From contig CM034126.1 in assembly GCA_019914995.1 (NCBI GenBank), positions 14,699,001-14,763,000 on the forward strand: DNA of 64,000 nt, in the 5' to 3' direction. The notes under the pieces are model-generated. The model searched no databases. It was not told the DNA's origin and saw nothing but the letters and a program-made list of their open reading frames with translations. Source of the DNA: Acanthochlamys bracteata. Its lineage: Eukaryota > Streptophyta > Magnoliopsida > Pandanales > Velloziaceae. Below, in pieces: positions 1 to 13,500 of the stretch (the stretch's first letter is position 1; every line of letters starts with the position of its first letter). A program made the translations under genes and the position numbers.

Positions 1-905
1 TCAGCTTTAACATGGACAGCCAGGTCGATGAAGCAACACTCAAGATGGTTGGCTCCTTTGATTGGCCTCACGGACCTAAAACCATCAGAAGAAGGATCAT
101 CCAAGGAGGGCTCATCCGTGCTGTGAGTGAGAGCTGGTACCCTTCCTCCAACGATGATTTTGGACTACTCCTTGAAGATGACATTGAAGTTTCACCTTAC
201 TACTACCTTTGGATCAAGTACGCACTAATGGCATACCACTACGATCCTCAGATCTCACTCCCTGAGCTGTCATCAATATCTCTCTACACGCCAAGACTAG
301 TTGAGGTTGTGAAGGAAAGGCCCAAATGGAACGCAACAGAATTCTTCAAAAAGATTCATCCCAACACGCCATACCTTCACCAACTCCCTTGCAGCTGGGG
401 TGCTTTGTTCTTCCCTAAGCATTGGAGAGAATATTATGCTTACATGGCTGCAAGGTTTACCGAAGACGCAAAGCAGAATCCTGTCCAGATACCGAAATCT
501 AGAACTAATGGATGGCAAGCGTCATGGAAGAAGTTCTTGATAGACATGATGTACCTAAGAGGGTATGTCAGTCTGTACCCGAATTTCCCTCACCAAATGA
601 GCTTCTCGACGAATCATATGGAACCTGGTGCTCACATCAGTGCTAAGGACAACGTAGTGAAGCATAACAAGGCTGACTTTGAAGTGCCTTTACTGAAGGA
701 TGACTTCACGAGGTACTTGCCTTCAGGTAAGATGCCGCCTGCTTCACGGCTTCCAACGATCAATCTTTTCAACCAGGCCATGTCTCTGAAGGGATTGAAG
801 GCTGCAGGTGCTAAGCTTGAGCAGGATGTCATCCGCTGCAGCGATGCTGAACTTGTTATGGTAGATCACCATACAGGCTTGCCTAAGAACTGCACAAAGT
901 TCTAA
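1..905 (+). CDS. DUF707 / glycosyltransferase-like protein, 3' part
   Basis: Partial gene entering from the left edge, with about 300 codons visible to the TAA at 903-905. The frame is open from base 3 (Ser-Phe-Asn before the Met at 12), so the Met at 12 is probably internal. The bases TCAG at 1-4 could also be an intron end, which leaves the exon's true left border unclear. Recognisable family segments are SFDWPHGPKTIRRRIIQGG, the acidic LLLEDDIEVSPYYYLWIKYA, and NGWQASWKKFLIDMMYLRGY. These are typical of plant proteins annotated as glycosyltransferase family 2 or DUF707 (Arabidopsis At5g60700 and At2g28310). The acidic EDD resembles a nucleotide-sugar/metal site, but activity is inferred, not known. 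The C-terminus looks complete. It lies at one end of a block collinear with Arabidopsis chromosome 2. Confidence 0.85.
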   Translation, partial: SFNMDSQVDEATLKMVGSFDWPHGPKTIRRRIIQGGLIRAVSESWYPSSNDDFGLLLEDDIEVSPYYYLWIKYALMAYHYDPQISLPELSSISLYTPRLVEVVKERPKWNATEFFKKIHPNTPYLHQLPCSWGALFFPKHWREYYAYMAARFTEDAKQNPVQIPKSRTNGWQASWKKFLIDMMYLRGYVSLYPNFPHQMSFSTNHMEPGAHISAKDNVVKHNKADFEVPLLKDDFTRYLPSGKMPPASRLPTINLFNQAMSLKGLKAAGAKLEQDVIRCSDAELVMVDHHTGLPKNCTKF

Positions 906-1319
906 CCGGTGAATTTAGATTTTCATCATTCAAATTGCTTTCATTTTTTCAATTAAAAGAAAGGAACTGGCACTGTGACGGGGGTTGAGAAATCAGTGAA
1001 TTGTATATATAGAGGGTTGAAAACAGAATAACTTTACAATAAGGCTCTGATTCTTGCTTTGGTGTAGTGACCTAAGGATTGCAAGAAAAAAGGAATATTT
1101 ACATCTACAATCTTTATATATATATACATTGGGTAGAGATAGGAGCAGATGGATACACATCCTTCTTTAATCGTTTCGCATATCATACTTACTCTTCCAT
1201 GACCGGCAGCATAATACAAGTAATAGAAGTAGTGAATTGAATTGATTTTGTTGTTTCACTTGATTTCGATGATTGGGAATAAAATTTCCAACTAAAGAAA
1301 AGTTAATGTTACTGTTATT
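906..1319. other. 3' flank of the DUF707 gene
   Basis: AT-rich sequence after the stop codon, presumably 3' UTR and then spacer. No open frame, RNA gene or repeat was recognised before the GDAP2-like relic begins. Confidence 0.4.
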
Positions 1320-3900
1320 CAGTTGTCACAAAACCCTCCTCAGCTTCCCAAGTGTTTGTTAGTTTAATAGCATCTCCAATTTTTATAGGTTGATCTACAG
1401 GTGATTCTATTCAAATTGATGCCTCTTTGAAAATATTTTGAGTAACTTATCTCATTTGGACTCCTATTTGGATCCAGCGTTCATGTCCTGATTAAGGACC
1501 CTGATCAGCAGCAACGCCAAGAGCAATGTGAAAAGGCCGTGCAAGCTTGAATTGGTTTTGCTAAGCTTTTTTTTATTTGGAGATCTCGGTGGCCCTCCTT
1601 TAACTCCTGCTGAGGAATATTTACTCCATTCTAGATATCTTGCTTTAAGGCAAATTCACTTAGTCTTTCTGAAATTGCTGAAATGAAAGTTAGGTAATTG
1701 CCACCTTTCACCTTATAATTTTATTTCACCCAAATGAAATTCTGACTTGCTTGCCATTCCTCTGGGAATGATTTTATTTCACCTTATAAAGTGCCAACCA
1801 TGTAATATAAGTCTATTTCCTCTTTCTACTGGAATCTTATGTTAGGATTTCTAGTCACCAGATCAGTTTGAGCATCAAAATTTAGAACCATTGTTCGAAG
1901 GCAGCTATCTAGCATTGATAGGTCGCTGCTGAGGTATTATATTGGTGATTTCTTATCTGATTATGATTTATTACATATCTTCAGATACCGAGGCGTGGTG
2001 GATAGTGAGGGGCATCCAGTAATGGTTGTTGTGAGAGCTCACTTTCTACTGAGGTGTCTTGATTTGGAACATTTTGTTCTTTATGTAACAAAGATATAAT
2101 GTCTGTGATTCTTTGATTATAATGTTTTGCTCAGATGCTTCTCCTAACATTTTGGTGAATACAGTTGCATCTTTCTGGAAACTCAAGAATGGCAGATGTT
2201 GTTTCTGCTCTTGTATGGAAACTGACTGAATTTAAAAATATCTGGTAGTAGTTTCTTAGCTCTTGACCTGAAGTTTTCTCGTCCTATGTGTCATGTAACT
2301 AGGTTTAGGGTTATTGGCTTGAAGCCTTTAGTACTAGAAGCACGAAAAGGCAGAAACAAATTTATATAATGCACAAGATCTGAGGTAGTCTTTGTGTAGG
2401 CTGACAATTTTTTTGTGAATCGTATAGACTGTCTTTGAAGTATGGTGGATGCTTTGTGTTTGCCTCAACTGATAGATATGTTAACTTCGGCCATATTTGT
2501 AGCGATGTACGGATATTATTTTGACAACTTTATTCTACCAGGAGTTTGAACCTTTGATTCAGAAGCCTTACACAATTGTGTATCTTCACTCAGCAGCATC
2601 TTTGCAAAGTGTAAGCATGTTTATGTATCAGAAACTGATTTGGATCCTAGTTATGTGGGTATGTCTATCGACATTTCTGTCTATTGCACACTATTTGCTG
2701 GCATTCCTAAAAAACTGCAGCAACCTAAGCTGTGGAGGTGTTTCATCTTTCCAATAGATCATATATATATTCCTTTAACATACATTTTTATCATAGATAG
2801 TCTGGGTTTGCATTCCAAAATCTTGCTAATGCTCCAATTGTTTCCAAAATGCAAGACTACAGGCAACCAAATCTAGGTTTATATAGAGGCTGCAAAAGAT
2901 TCTTGGGAGGAAACACAATCATGCATATTACATGTCAGTACATAGATTTTGCTTCTAGCTGCTTGTATTTACCAATGCTTTGAAGTTGTCACTGTTAACT
3001 TTTCCTTTGTCTCCAGAAAATATACCTCCTCCATCCAAGTTTGAGACTGAAGGTAGCTATCCTAGCTCCGCAACTATTTGTTGATGGAGAAGTAAATCTT
3101 CCTTCAATTTGCTGTTCTTAATGCTAAATTTCTTCCCCTTTAAACTAAAGATGAGGATATATGATTGAATATTCAGTGGCATGCTCTTATGGTGTCACTA
3201 ATTGCTACCTGTATTAGTTGATTTCCTTGTGGCCCAGAGGATTTGTCATTATGTATATTTTGGGGCATAATATGATTGTATCTGTTTATGTAGCTGTTGC
3301 CATCTTAATTACAACTATATACTTTCAGTAATATGTTAGTATTTATTCGACTACCTTGTTTGGGATCGTTCTTACTAATCCAGAAATTGCCTGGTTCCAA
3401 AATCTAGATGTAGCACTATAGTGCTATATTCAATCATGAATTTCACCATACAATTAATGGAAACTCATTATAACTGTACAGCTACAGTCCTAACAAACTG
3501 TTAGTTTGTGACTACTCAGAAAAAACTGTTCATATGTCTCTTTGTGTAGTTGGATTCAAATCATTTTGGGTATTCCTGATTGGAATGCGATTTGTTGCCT
3601 ATCGATGTACTAGGTAGGTATGAGAAAAGGTCGTGTATGTAGATAGACTTTTGCAATTGTTCAGATATGTACCTCTGGAGCAGTTGACTATTCCAGATTT
3701 CGTATTCCAGTAAGTATTTTTTTGATAAAAAAACACCAAAATGTGTTGATTGCTTTCTATTACATTGGATTCGGTAAATGACATTTGGTTAATTCCTTTT
3801 TAGGTATGATCTCCAAGTGAATGGAGGAAAAATATTATTGTTGATCCCAGAACAAATTATATCTATCACAGACCTGGAATGCGTGGAAATTCATGCATAA
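1320..3900 (+). pseudogene. GDAP2-like macro/CRAL-TRIO protein relic (C-terminal half)
   Basis: A series of exon-like islands, in the correct order, matches the C-terminal half of plant GDAP2-type proteins (macro domain plus CRAL-TRIO/Sec14-like domain, for example At1g69340). Visible pieces are: LSHLDSYLDPAFMS at about 1450-1490; after a frame change, LIKDPDQQQRQEQCEKAVQA then a stop; GDLGGPPLTPAEEYLLHSRY at about 1580-1640; after another frame change, ANSLSLSEIAEMKV; RYRGVVDSEGHPVMVVVRAH at about 1983-2045; EFEPLIQKPYTIVYLHSAAS at about 2541-2600; ILGRKHN at about 2897; LRLKVAILAPQLFVDGEV at about 3037-3090; RYVPLEQLTIPDFVFQ at about 3664-3711; and YDLQVNGGKNIIVDPRTNY at about 3804-3860. 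The N-terminal macro domain is absent, the frame breaks several times, and the middle exon (expected GWMKRLQQILG) is scrambled. No single reading frame can be assembled, so this is a pseudogene rather than a working lipid-binding protein. Confidence 0.8.
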
Positions 3901-5437
3901 ATTCTATGTTTTTTGGTCTTCAATCCTCTGTATCATAATGTTCTCATTCCACTTTCCCGGCTGTATCATGATTGATTTTATTTATTTTTTTGTTTTGTAG
4001 AGGTAATAGAGGTGGTTGTATGCGTGAAAGTACAATGGCAGGTGACCATGTATATTGTAGTTACTACTGAATAAAAGCACCAGCTATTTGTATATTTCCC
4101 TTGTATAAACGTGTAACTATCAATATTGGAAGTTTCCCCATAAAGAGCAATGCTTTATATATACTGTTTCCAATGTTTGCAGCTCTAAATTTATTCTGTC
4201 GAAGTGAAAAATTCTGATGCATTTTGCTCTCTGCAAATTGTTGTGTAGGAGGTTACAACGAATCTTAAAACATGAACAACTACAATATCCAGGTTTCACT
4301 TCTTAAAATCAAATTTTTAGAGACATTGAGGTCAATGGGTTAGCTAAAATGCAACTGTTATACTTTGAAAAAGAGAACGTTACCAACTTCTTATTGCTAT
4401 TACTCTTAATGTTGCAGTGATGTACACCACGTATATGAGTAGGATGCCGACAAGCTACCAGTTAACCTGCCCGAAACAAAGTTAAAATCATATGCCATTC
4501 AGATATGTTAATTAAAAGAATGAACAATTAATTTATCCGTTCCCTTTCAAATTAATGCAGTTGCGATTGCAGTGCAGATTATGGTGAATAGAAAGAGTAC
4601 TGTTTATTATTTAACTTTAACAATCAAGGTAATATCAATGAATTTCCTTAGTGTTGATTCATGTTCAATATTATTAGGAGAAATCAATGGCCAAGTGGCC
4701 ATACTAAATAAAATTCTAATTCGTCACTTTCTTAGCGTCTACTGAACATAGCAAATCAATAATGATTTTGCCTTGTTAATTAATGCTTACTGAAGGGTTT
4801 TTTTTTTTTCTTCTTTCAATTATGAAGATCATCAAAACTTATTACCTGTCAAAATGCAAATAGTTCTTCGAGAACACTAATCATTCACAGATTAAAAATT
4901 CAATTCTAAATCATAAAAATAGAAATATTTTCACTTTCAAGTAAAGATGAGATCTAAAGTCAAGTGTGGACTGTTGTTGCTTGTTTGTTGCATCTCTTGG
5001 AGTGAGTTCTAAGTCTCCTGTTCTCAACAAACAAAACATGTACATCTGTGTAATATTGTGTCTGTTGAGATTTGAGAGGCTGTGGGCACTCTCTCTCTCA
5101 CTTATTTAGCTTTGCTTACATTCCCAGAAATATGAACATTTCATCTTCTATTTCTTATATATAACAACAACCACTTTACATGAATGCTAGCAACACCTTC
5201 CATGAATGAATGCTTGCATAGAAAGACAGCAATTAAGCGTCTCTCCCCCCTAACACTAATAATGATTCTTTTCTGATTACGTCGTAATCATCCAGCGATC
5301 AGAAGACCAACCTTTGCAACCAAATCTTTCTTCCTCAAATATAATCAACTGTGCTCCTCCCTCCGCTCTACCTTACAGCTGATAAATAACTGCTCTCTCC
5401 TCTCCGCTCCAGCTCTCTTTCTTTTCAAGAACCTTGA
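3901..5437. other. Spacer and promoter of the UXT gene
   Basis: AT-rich spacer with no coding signal. The last 100 bases hold CT-rich tracts and a TATA-like GATAAATAA near 5381, consistent with a promoter. A likely 5' UTR exon ends at 5438 (TTGAG|GTGAG). A 93-base leader intron then appears to run from 5439 to 5531 before the coding exon. Confidence 0.4.
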
Positions 5438-5562
5438 GGTGAGTTTCTTTCTTGTTTATGTGTCTTCAATTTCATGCAGTGATTTGTTTAATTTACTGGT
5501 AGCAGATATTTTATTTTGTTTGTGTAACCAGAAGGAGATCGAGTCACTTGAAATTAAGGAAA

Positions 5563-7316
5563 ATGTCAGAAGGTTCGGGCATTCAGATTGGAGTTATCGG
5601 CTCATTGGCACTGTCAGTAGCCTCGTCAGTGGCTATTGTTATCTGCAACAAGGCTCTCATCAGTTCTCTTGGCTTCCCATTTGGTTTGCCACCAACTCAA
5701 ATCTGCAATATCTTTTAAAGCATCCATACATTTATGACATGTAAAATTGACTGCCTAAAAATTTCCAAGTTGTGGTGAAATTACAACATTCGCCCTAGAT
5801 TTTGTTTTTTTTTTCTCTTTTTCAAGTATATAATAACATCCAGTTGATTTCAGTATAATGAATTGCATATGTAATTCAAACAGAATATGTGACATTTGGT
5901 ATGATATATGTGTTCGTTTGCAACAGCTACAACACTGACAAGTTGGCACCTAATGGTGACCTTCTGTACTCTCCACATAGCACAGCGTCTCCATTTATTT
6001 GAGCCCAAATACATCGATGCACAAACTGTGGTTCTCTTCGGCCTCCTGAATGGTTCTTCAATTGGCCTCCTCAATCTCAGCCTCGGTTTCAACTCCATCG
6101 GATTCTACCAGGTAAAACAACTACTACTTCTCATCGATCGTACGTAGTGTTTGCAGCTCTACAAGTATTAGCAGTGATGATAAAAAATGTTTGCAGATGA
6201 CAAAACTTGCCATCATACCCTTTACGGTGTTGCTGGAAACACTATTCCTCAATAGGAAATTCAGGTATGTTTATTTTAAAATCGCGATCATAGAAAAACA
6301 TTGACCATATGGACGGACAGGTTTACCGACACAAAACTTTTGTATGAGCTGCAGCCAGAGCATTAAGATGTCTCTCTTGGTCTTGTTACTCGGGGTTGGA
6401 ATTGCTTCCATAACTGATATGCAGCTCAATCTTCTTGGTTCTGTCCTCTCTTTACTTGCCATTGTTACAACATGCGTCGGACAAATTGTATCCTTTTCCA
6501 TATAATATAATGAAAGACGGCCTTTTATTAACATTAACATCAGCTTTTTGTTTGCTTGATTTGTTCTTCCTTTAACTCCTGTGGTTGCGAAAAGCTTACA
6601 AATACAATACAAAAGAAGTTGAAGGTGTCCTCTACACAACTTCTGTACCAGTCTTCACCGTACCAAGCGGCGATTTTATTCGCATTTGGCCCTTTTGTTG
6701 ACAAACTACTTACCAAAAGAAGCGTTTTCGCCTACTCCTATTCTGCTCTTGTTCTTGTAAGTTGCTAAGAAAATTCGAATCTATTGATCTATAATGTTTC
6801 TGACAAAAGGATTTTTTTCATACTGGTACAGGTATTCATAATCTTGTCATGCTTGATTGCTGTGTCTGTGAACTTCAGCACATTCATGGTGATAGGGAAA
6901 ACATCACCAGTAACATATCAAGTTCTTGGGCATCTAAAAACATGTCTTGTTCTTTCATTTGGATACATCTTGCTGCATGACCCCTTCACTGCAAGAAACA
7001 TTGTAGGAATCGGCATTGCAATTTTAGGAATGGGATTGTACTCTTATTTCTCAGTTCAAGAGGGCAAGAAGAAAGCTGTAGACAATCACTTGCCTGTCTC
7101 TCAGGTATTAATATGCCATAGCTCAATTCACGTTCCCATTTTACCAGATTATTTACATTTTTTCTAATCTTTTTTTCTATTATTTCACAGTTAAAAGATA
7201 CTGAGCATACGCCGCTTCTACTCTCCAAAAATGTGGAGAATTTTCAAGAGAAGGAGGGCGACAATCTGATGAATACGAATGTGGCAGCAGCTGCAACAAA
7301 GGATTCTGAAGCTTAA
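5563..7316 (+). CDS. UXT1: UDP-xylose transporter (nucleotide-sugar transporter, TPT/UXT family)
   Basis: Seven coding exons join in frame into a 355-residue protein: 5563-5683, 5927-6111, 6197-6264, 6355-6487, 6595-6756, 6832-7104, 7191-7316. All borders are GT-AG and the phases agree. The length is normal for UXT proteins. The chain is hydrophobic, with about ten predicted membrane spans and no cleavable signal. It matches the UXT family through ICNKALISSLGFPFATTLTS, LNRKFSQSIKMS, NTIQKKLKVSSTQLLYQSSP and the KTSPVTYQVLGHLKTCLVL block, ending in a charged cytosolic tail (EKEGDN). Family members exchange UDP-xylose into the Golgi/ER lumen for cell-wall xylan and proteoglycan synthesis. The start ATG at 5563 gives the usual short N-terminus. 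A leader intron lies upstream. The symbol follows the Arabidopsis gene in the same syntenic position; substrate specificity is inferred. Confidence 0.93.
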
Positions 7317-10300
7317 TTGTTTTTTTTTTTTTTAGTTATTTTTTTCAGCAACAATTTAGAGAGCCAATGTAATGCTCACAAAATTTGTCAGAAAAAGGAG
7401 ATTAAATTCATTTGTTATTGGAATGCACACCTTGTAGATTAAGTAAGAATATTTACCTACAATCAAGATTTTTTTCACTCCTTAAAATGATTTTAATATT
7501 AAGTAAATTCTAATAAACTATGTTTAGACAAAAACAAAAAACGCATATATGGGTAGAAAATCTGTGAATATCATTGGGTATTATATTTTTAGCTCAAAAT
7601 TATAGATGGAGGTGATCATTCAAAATGGTAACAGAAAAATGTATGATCAAACAACATAACTTAGTTTAATTTTTATCATCTATAAAAAATTTTCCATACA
7701 AATAAAATTTTTTCTTAAATGACTTCGTAAGTTGCTATATTCACATTTGTATTATGATAGAAGATTTTTGAAATTGCAGTTAAATTAGAGAATGTAAGTA
7801 GATTGCTTATGAAAATATATTTTTAGTGAAAATAATTTTTTTAAAACGAATTTATTTTCTCTATAGTTAAAAGATTAAAAACATTATATATATAATTATT
7901 TTTATACATATAATCATTCATACTTTTCAAATTAAAAAATATTTTAAATTAGTGCAGAAGATTTTTTGAAATAAAAAGCTAAAAAAGACTATAAGCAGTG
8001 TAAGACAGCCCGAAGTTTCGGCCCAAACTTTTTTGATTGGCCCATCTCTCTACTGATGCTTAGGAGATATTTGGCTTAGCTTAAGTACATATGCATATAA
8101 AGCATGCAAATGAAACAAATCTCCTTTGACACCTGCTACAGGAACAAGTTCAGCCAAACTTAATTCACCGGCCACAATTTAATATAAAGAAATTGCATGA
8201 CCGTCCCGGAATTGCAGTAGATTCATTCATATGACGGTGCTGAGTACCTGGAGATTACCATCTGGTTATGCCAGAGTACTTATCTTTATCTTTTTCGTGG
8301 TTGAGTTATTAATTAGGTCTATTTCTTTTTTCAGAACCAGACCAGCACTAGCTGTGATTCACATGGAAGTATTACATATGAGGTTAGACTTCGCGATGAA
8401 TAATTTAAACATTTCCATATTTGAGTCGAGAGACTTGGCCGTTACGGAAGGCGGCGCCGGCGGCCAAGGGAATTCATGTGTCTCATATGCATGCCACGAC
8501 GCATTTGCAGCGTAACGTATGCAGCAACTCATTGATTTGATTTGAAAACTAAAGACATATATATAGAATCAATCTTTGTTCTTCCTCAAGCAAACTCACA
8601 TGAGACTAGACAAAATGCATATGCTTGTCTAATCAATCTTTAAAAAGACCACAAAAAAAAAAAAAAAAGTATGATAACTAAAATGAAGCACTGAATTTTG
8701 ATTGAATTGAGTGATTCCGTTAGTGAGCTTTGCACAGAGCACTGCATGCCCTGCAGCCTGTCAGCCCGTCTCTGATGGACTCCTTCCTAATTGAATAAGC
8801 TCCCTGATCATCTAGGCAGGAGTAGGAGGATAGCTAAGGAAGGCAAAATGAAATCTTTGTTTATTTTCCTCTATGTTCGCTGACCAATAAAATTCTCAAT
8901 GCTATAGAATAGAATAGAATATAATAGAAACCACTAACCTAGTTACCCATTTTAAGCACAAAAAAACATTAGAAACATTTTCTGAAGCATCTCTTTCTCC
9001 ACCTAAACAGTCCCCCCTCTACAATAATTAATCTCTAGCAATTCCATTGCCGATAACAATAACTTGATTAAATTATTCCAATACAAAACTTTTTAAGAAC
9101 CAAAAAAAAAATGTCTTATGAAATGGAAAGCAAAGGTCAACAGGCCAACAAGAAGATGTCTTCCGAGAAACATCACACAACTCGACACAAACGGAGACTT
9201 GTTAAAATGTATTAAATTTTCTTGATGCTTTGACTTTTTAATAATATAAATTCTGGAGTAAGCGAAAATTTTTTATAATGCTTTGTTAAAAACTTTGGAT
9301 TCTTCGTAAAAGTTTTCAAGTCAAAACTTTTTAGGAACTCAAACTAAAACTATATATTATTAACAGATTAATTGTCGTATAGTTTTTACCTTTTACCTTT
9401 AATTTTGAACACCGTCAATCAAAAGCGTCATAATATTTTATAACCTTTTAGTAATTAGTTAGTTTTAAGTTCATAATCGCACTGGTTTCTTGACCGTATT
9501 AATAATAATAATAATAATAATTCAATTTGATTGTTAATTTGTAAGCATGTGTGTGTCTGTTAATGTTGTTCTTTGACTACAAATCATAGAAGAAGAAATA
9601 GAACCTTAATTTGACAGTGAAGATAATGACCGTTTTCGAATTTGATGGTCCAATTAAAAACATATTCCTTTCATAATTCTATAATCAAATTAGTTAAACA
9701 TTGATTAATTTAAAATTATATATTTAAAAGAGTGGTTTTATTTTGATGATGAGATCATTGATGTACCTTGTTGGAATGATTTCTCACCTAATCTAATTCT
9801 CTTTTTATTAATTTTTTTCAAAAAAAAAAAATCTTCGCTTCACTTTCAAGTTGTCGTCAAAATAATTAATTTGTAATCTATGTGCGCCATGAATCTCATG
9901 ATAGATATATTCATATCTCTAATTCATTAGTATTAACTCTAAATATGTAACAGCAACTTGACTCGATACGAATATATATATATATGCTAATTAAAAATGT
10001 TAGATATAAAATTTAATTTTTTTTATAAAAATAAAAAAACAATAAAAAGAAGAACAAAAGAATCAAATGGTGCGGTGAGGTCAGAAGTCTTTGTCTACTT
10101 AATTGAGAGCATATTTAAATCCAAATAATTTAAGCGAGGTTGATGTTGTGTCTTGTTTAATTAGCTTTTCTGATTTGAGATCTCATCGACATTAATTTAA
10201 TTTTTAATAAATAATAATAAACGTTTGTTAAAGTATTATTTCCTAATATGAACTCATAAGAGAGCGGTCGATGAATTAATTAAACTCATGGCATTCTGTT

Positions 10301-10559
10301 CTCTCCATCAATATGTTTTTTTTCTCCGTCTTATAAATATAATGAAATAACATTTTAGATAGCCAAGCAGTTTTAGTCAAAAATCTTGAACATAAACCTA
10401 TATAAAATAATTTGTTTTGATTATATATATGTGTATTGGTATTAAAGCTACTAGCTAGCTGCAGGTTAATAATATGATATCATATCAGTGATGGTTAGTT
10501 GACTCTTAATTAAATAGTTCATTAGATCCATTTTAATTTAATGCCTATTGTTTGGCGCC
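7317..10559. other. AT-rich intergenic spacer
   Basis: Begins with the UXT 3' flank (poly-T run at 7320-7334). I see no gene. The ORF at 8231-8515 has no recognisable family and no support. About 7780-7960 is a very AT-rich block of the kind left by old MITEs. An (AAT)n microsatellite lies at about 9498-9522. Confidence 0.4.
9498..9522. repeat. (AAT)n microsatellite
   Basis: About eight uninterrupted AAT trinucleotides in the spacer. Simple repeat only. Confidence 0.85.
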
Positions 10560-13500
10560 ACAAACATCGGTCAGGCTAGCTCGATCTGAGCAGCGGCTCT
10601 CTCTCCCTCTTTCTTTCTTATTATGTGTCTCTCTCGGAGATAGATAAGATAAGCTAGATATGTTTTTAATTAAATTAAATCGAAAGAGGACAAAAGAAAC
10701 AAACATAATTGGTGAGATGAAATTTATGAAAAAGAAAAAAATAAAATGGTCTCATCTCGCGTTAATTTCATTCATTAACACATCAACATCACCAACAAAC
10801 AAAAAGCCCCCCTTTTCTCATTCATTTATTTTTATTTATTATTTATTTCAGAGACATAAGCAAGCAACAAAACAAAAAACATAGATAACACGTACAGTAA
10901 TGATAAAACCCCACAAGCGTGCTATAAAATCCAATAACGGAATGACGCGTGTCATTTGATAGCGTCATTCGTAATGTCAGCTTTTTAAGGAGTGCTACAA
11001 GTTTGTAGATGTTGTTTTTTTTCATAATAAATAAAAATATTGAGAAGAGATCAAACGGAATACGGTAAACTCGAGGGACAGCTCTCCGTAACTCGAGGGA
11101 AAAAAAAAAAAACAAAATTTCGCGTCAATTCTCTGTTTTTCTCTTTTGGTTGGTTCCTCCCAAATTTCAAGCTCGCATTCAAAGCAAGAAAACGATTTAT
11201 TTGTCCTCTCGCCTTAAAATAGAGCGAAGCATTTCATTTTGTCTACGTGCAACCTGTTGCATTTTTGAAAATTAAAGTTGTGTAACAAAAGATGAATCTC
11301 TAGAGGCCGTCCGTATTAATTGCTCTCACTCAACATCTAAAATCTGTACGAAATGGTCTCTCAATTCTTTGTTGACAAATTCGACGAAACGTTCAGTGTT
11401 TGAGAGCTTTGTCGTCAACAAATTTTTTGCGTGACGACAATCTAAATTAATCACTTATGAAAACAAAAGATAATTAATTAAAATCGAAGATGACCTTTGA
11501 TAGATGGACGACCTAATTAACTAGTTAATAATAATTCTTCTCGATCGATAACATATGCTTTTGATTTTGACAGTGATAATGACGTTGATCATCCCTTCTA
11601 TCTTACTAATTAGCCTATCTCGCACGCTAATCTTATTAATAATGATATTTTTTGTTCTGTAAAACATCTATATTACTAGTATTTCACAGTACGTTTATCG
11701 CTACATATCAATTATTAGCCTGTTTAGAGGATGAAATTTTCATTTTCATTTTCTTTCGAGAAATATAAAACACTGTATTCTGTATATTTCATTTTATAAT
11801 TTCCACTTCAAGAAAAAGCAAAGAAGAAAATAAAAAAAAGAAAGAGACTAGCTCATGATGTAAAACTATTAGCTACAGTGCTGCAGAATCATCAGACATG
11901 GCATGCCAAATTTATAAATATATATAGATATGACTTGTACGAAAACTCGAAACTACAGTAAGTAGCATTAATTCTAAACACTTTTGTCTTTGCGACAAGA
12001 ATATATATACATACATAATAAATACGTGCATCAATTATAAAGAAACAGTTTGTGGCATGATTGAGCAAACGGAATTGTATAATAGAGAGTACGTGATAGG
12101 GAATTAATAAGAGAGCCCTTCCCTTCTAACAAAAATACAATTAGTAATAACAGGTAGCAAGAGCAAACATGTTGTTGTTGAAAGCGGGGGATATATATAT
12201 ATATATATATAATAGAGGGGAAAGAAAGGGAAGGCGTGGAGGGAGTTTTAATTTGAAGGGGTGCGCCCCTCCTGGTCCTGCTCCTGGCATTATGTAATAA
12301 TGCAATACAAAATGCAAATGCTGGGACTATACTAGCTAGACTAAGACTAGACAGACATCCTGCTGCCTGCCTCTCCTTTCTCTGTTATTCAGGAGCTCAT
12401 CGATCGATCGCGATATATCGATGTCGTCTCCTGTTCAATTCGTTCCCTCGTCCCTAGTCATCTGTTTGCTGATATTTAGTTTATGTTTATATGTTATTAG
12501 TTAGAGAACTCTGATCGATCTAAAAGTACGTTGAATTGGAGAACATATATATTTTTTTACCGGTTTGTACAAGTAGAATTGGGTATGGACATGAGCTGAT
12601 CGAACGAAGAGGAGGGATCTCATTTGGAAAAAGAAAGACACCACTAATTAATTGGGTATTCGTTTCTGCCGCTGTTGGTTTATGTTTATAGTTTATACGT
12701 TATTAGATAGGTTAGGTGCTAATTGATTAAAGTGGTGGGGGAGAAGAAGAAGGGTGGTAATGTTCCTGTTAGAGCATGTTAGTTTGTCAACACAATGTCG
12801 CTCCCTCTTTTGTTTTTTAGCATGCAAATGACAGTGGAGTCAATTAAAAATCCAACGGATGAATTCAGAAAACTTGCAGCTAGCGAGCTAGCTGCAACCA
12901 GTACTGCTGGAGCTGGCTGGGGCATGGCATGAATGTTTGTTTCCTCTTCATTTATTAAAAGTTTTTACTTCGCAACATCAGCATATATATTGAAATTTAA
13001 TTTTGGGAACGATCCATCTGTCACTTCACCATGGTCCCGCTATTGCTCCAAGAACTACCTACCAAGTATTGCATGATGCAAATTCACGACAGCAATGATG
13101 ATACACAAAGTTCTCTTCTTTTTTTTTTTTTTTTTGGGGAGGGGGAATTTTTTCTCAACCTACCGATGGTGATAGTTCGAAGGCAAAAAGACCAAACGAT
13201 ACATGTCCATTTAAAATTTTGTTTACGAGGGAGAAGCGTTAATCTGTTTTTCAAGTGGTGTTAGTAGAGCAAGAAAGCATGATATTAGTAATTTATTTTG
13301 CAATTGAAAGCAAGATGAGGATTGTTTATTATGTGGTGAATGAGTGAATTGAATAATAAATAACTAAAGAAGCGACTCTTGTGCCGTGATTTAACCCGTT
13401 GAGAATCGAGCCTGCTCCCCCGACCCGACTAAATAATCCTACCAATGCTTATGAAAACCTTTAAAAACTCTACTAATTCATCCATGATTTTTTTCTTTCT

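Noticed and set aside
8231-8515. 94-codon plus-strand ORF in the UXT-ARF spacer
   Set aside because: No recognisable domain, no splice or promoter context, and composition like the surrounding spacer.
12390-12433. Possible microRNA precursor
   Set aside because: The paired arms are only about 13 bases with an internal bulge, and no known miRNA sequence was recognised.
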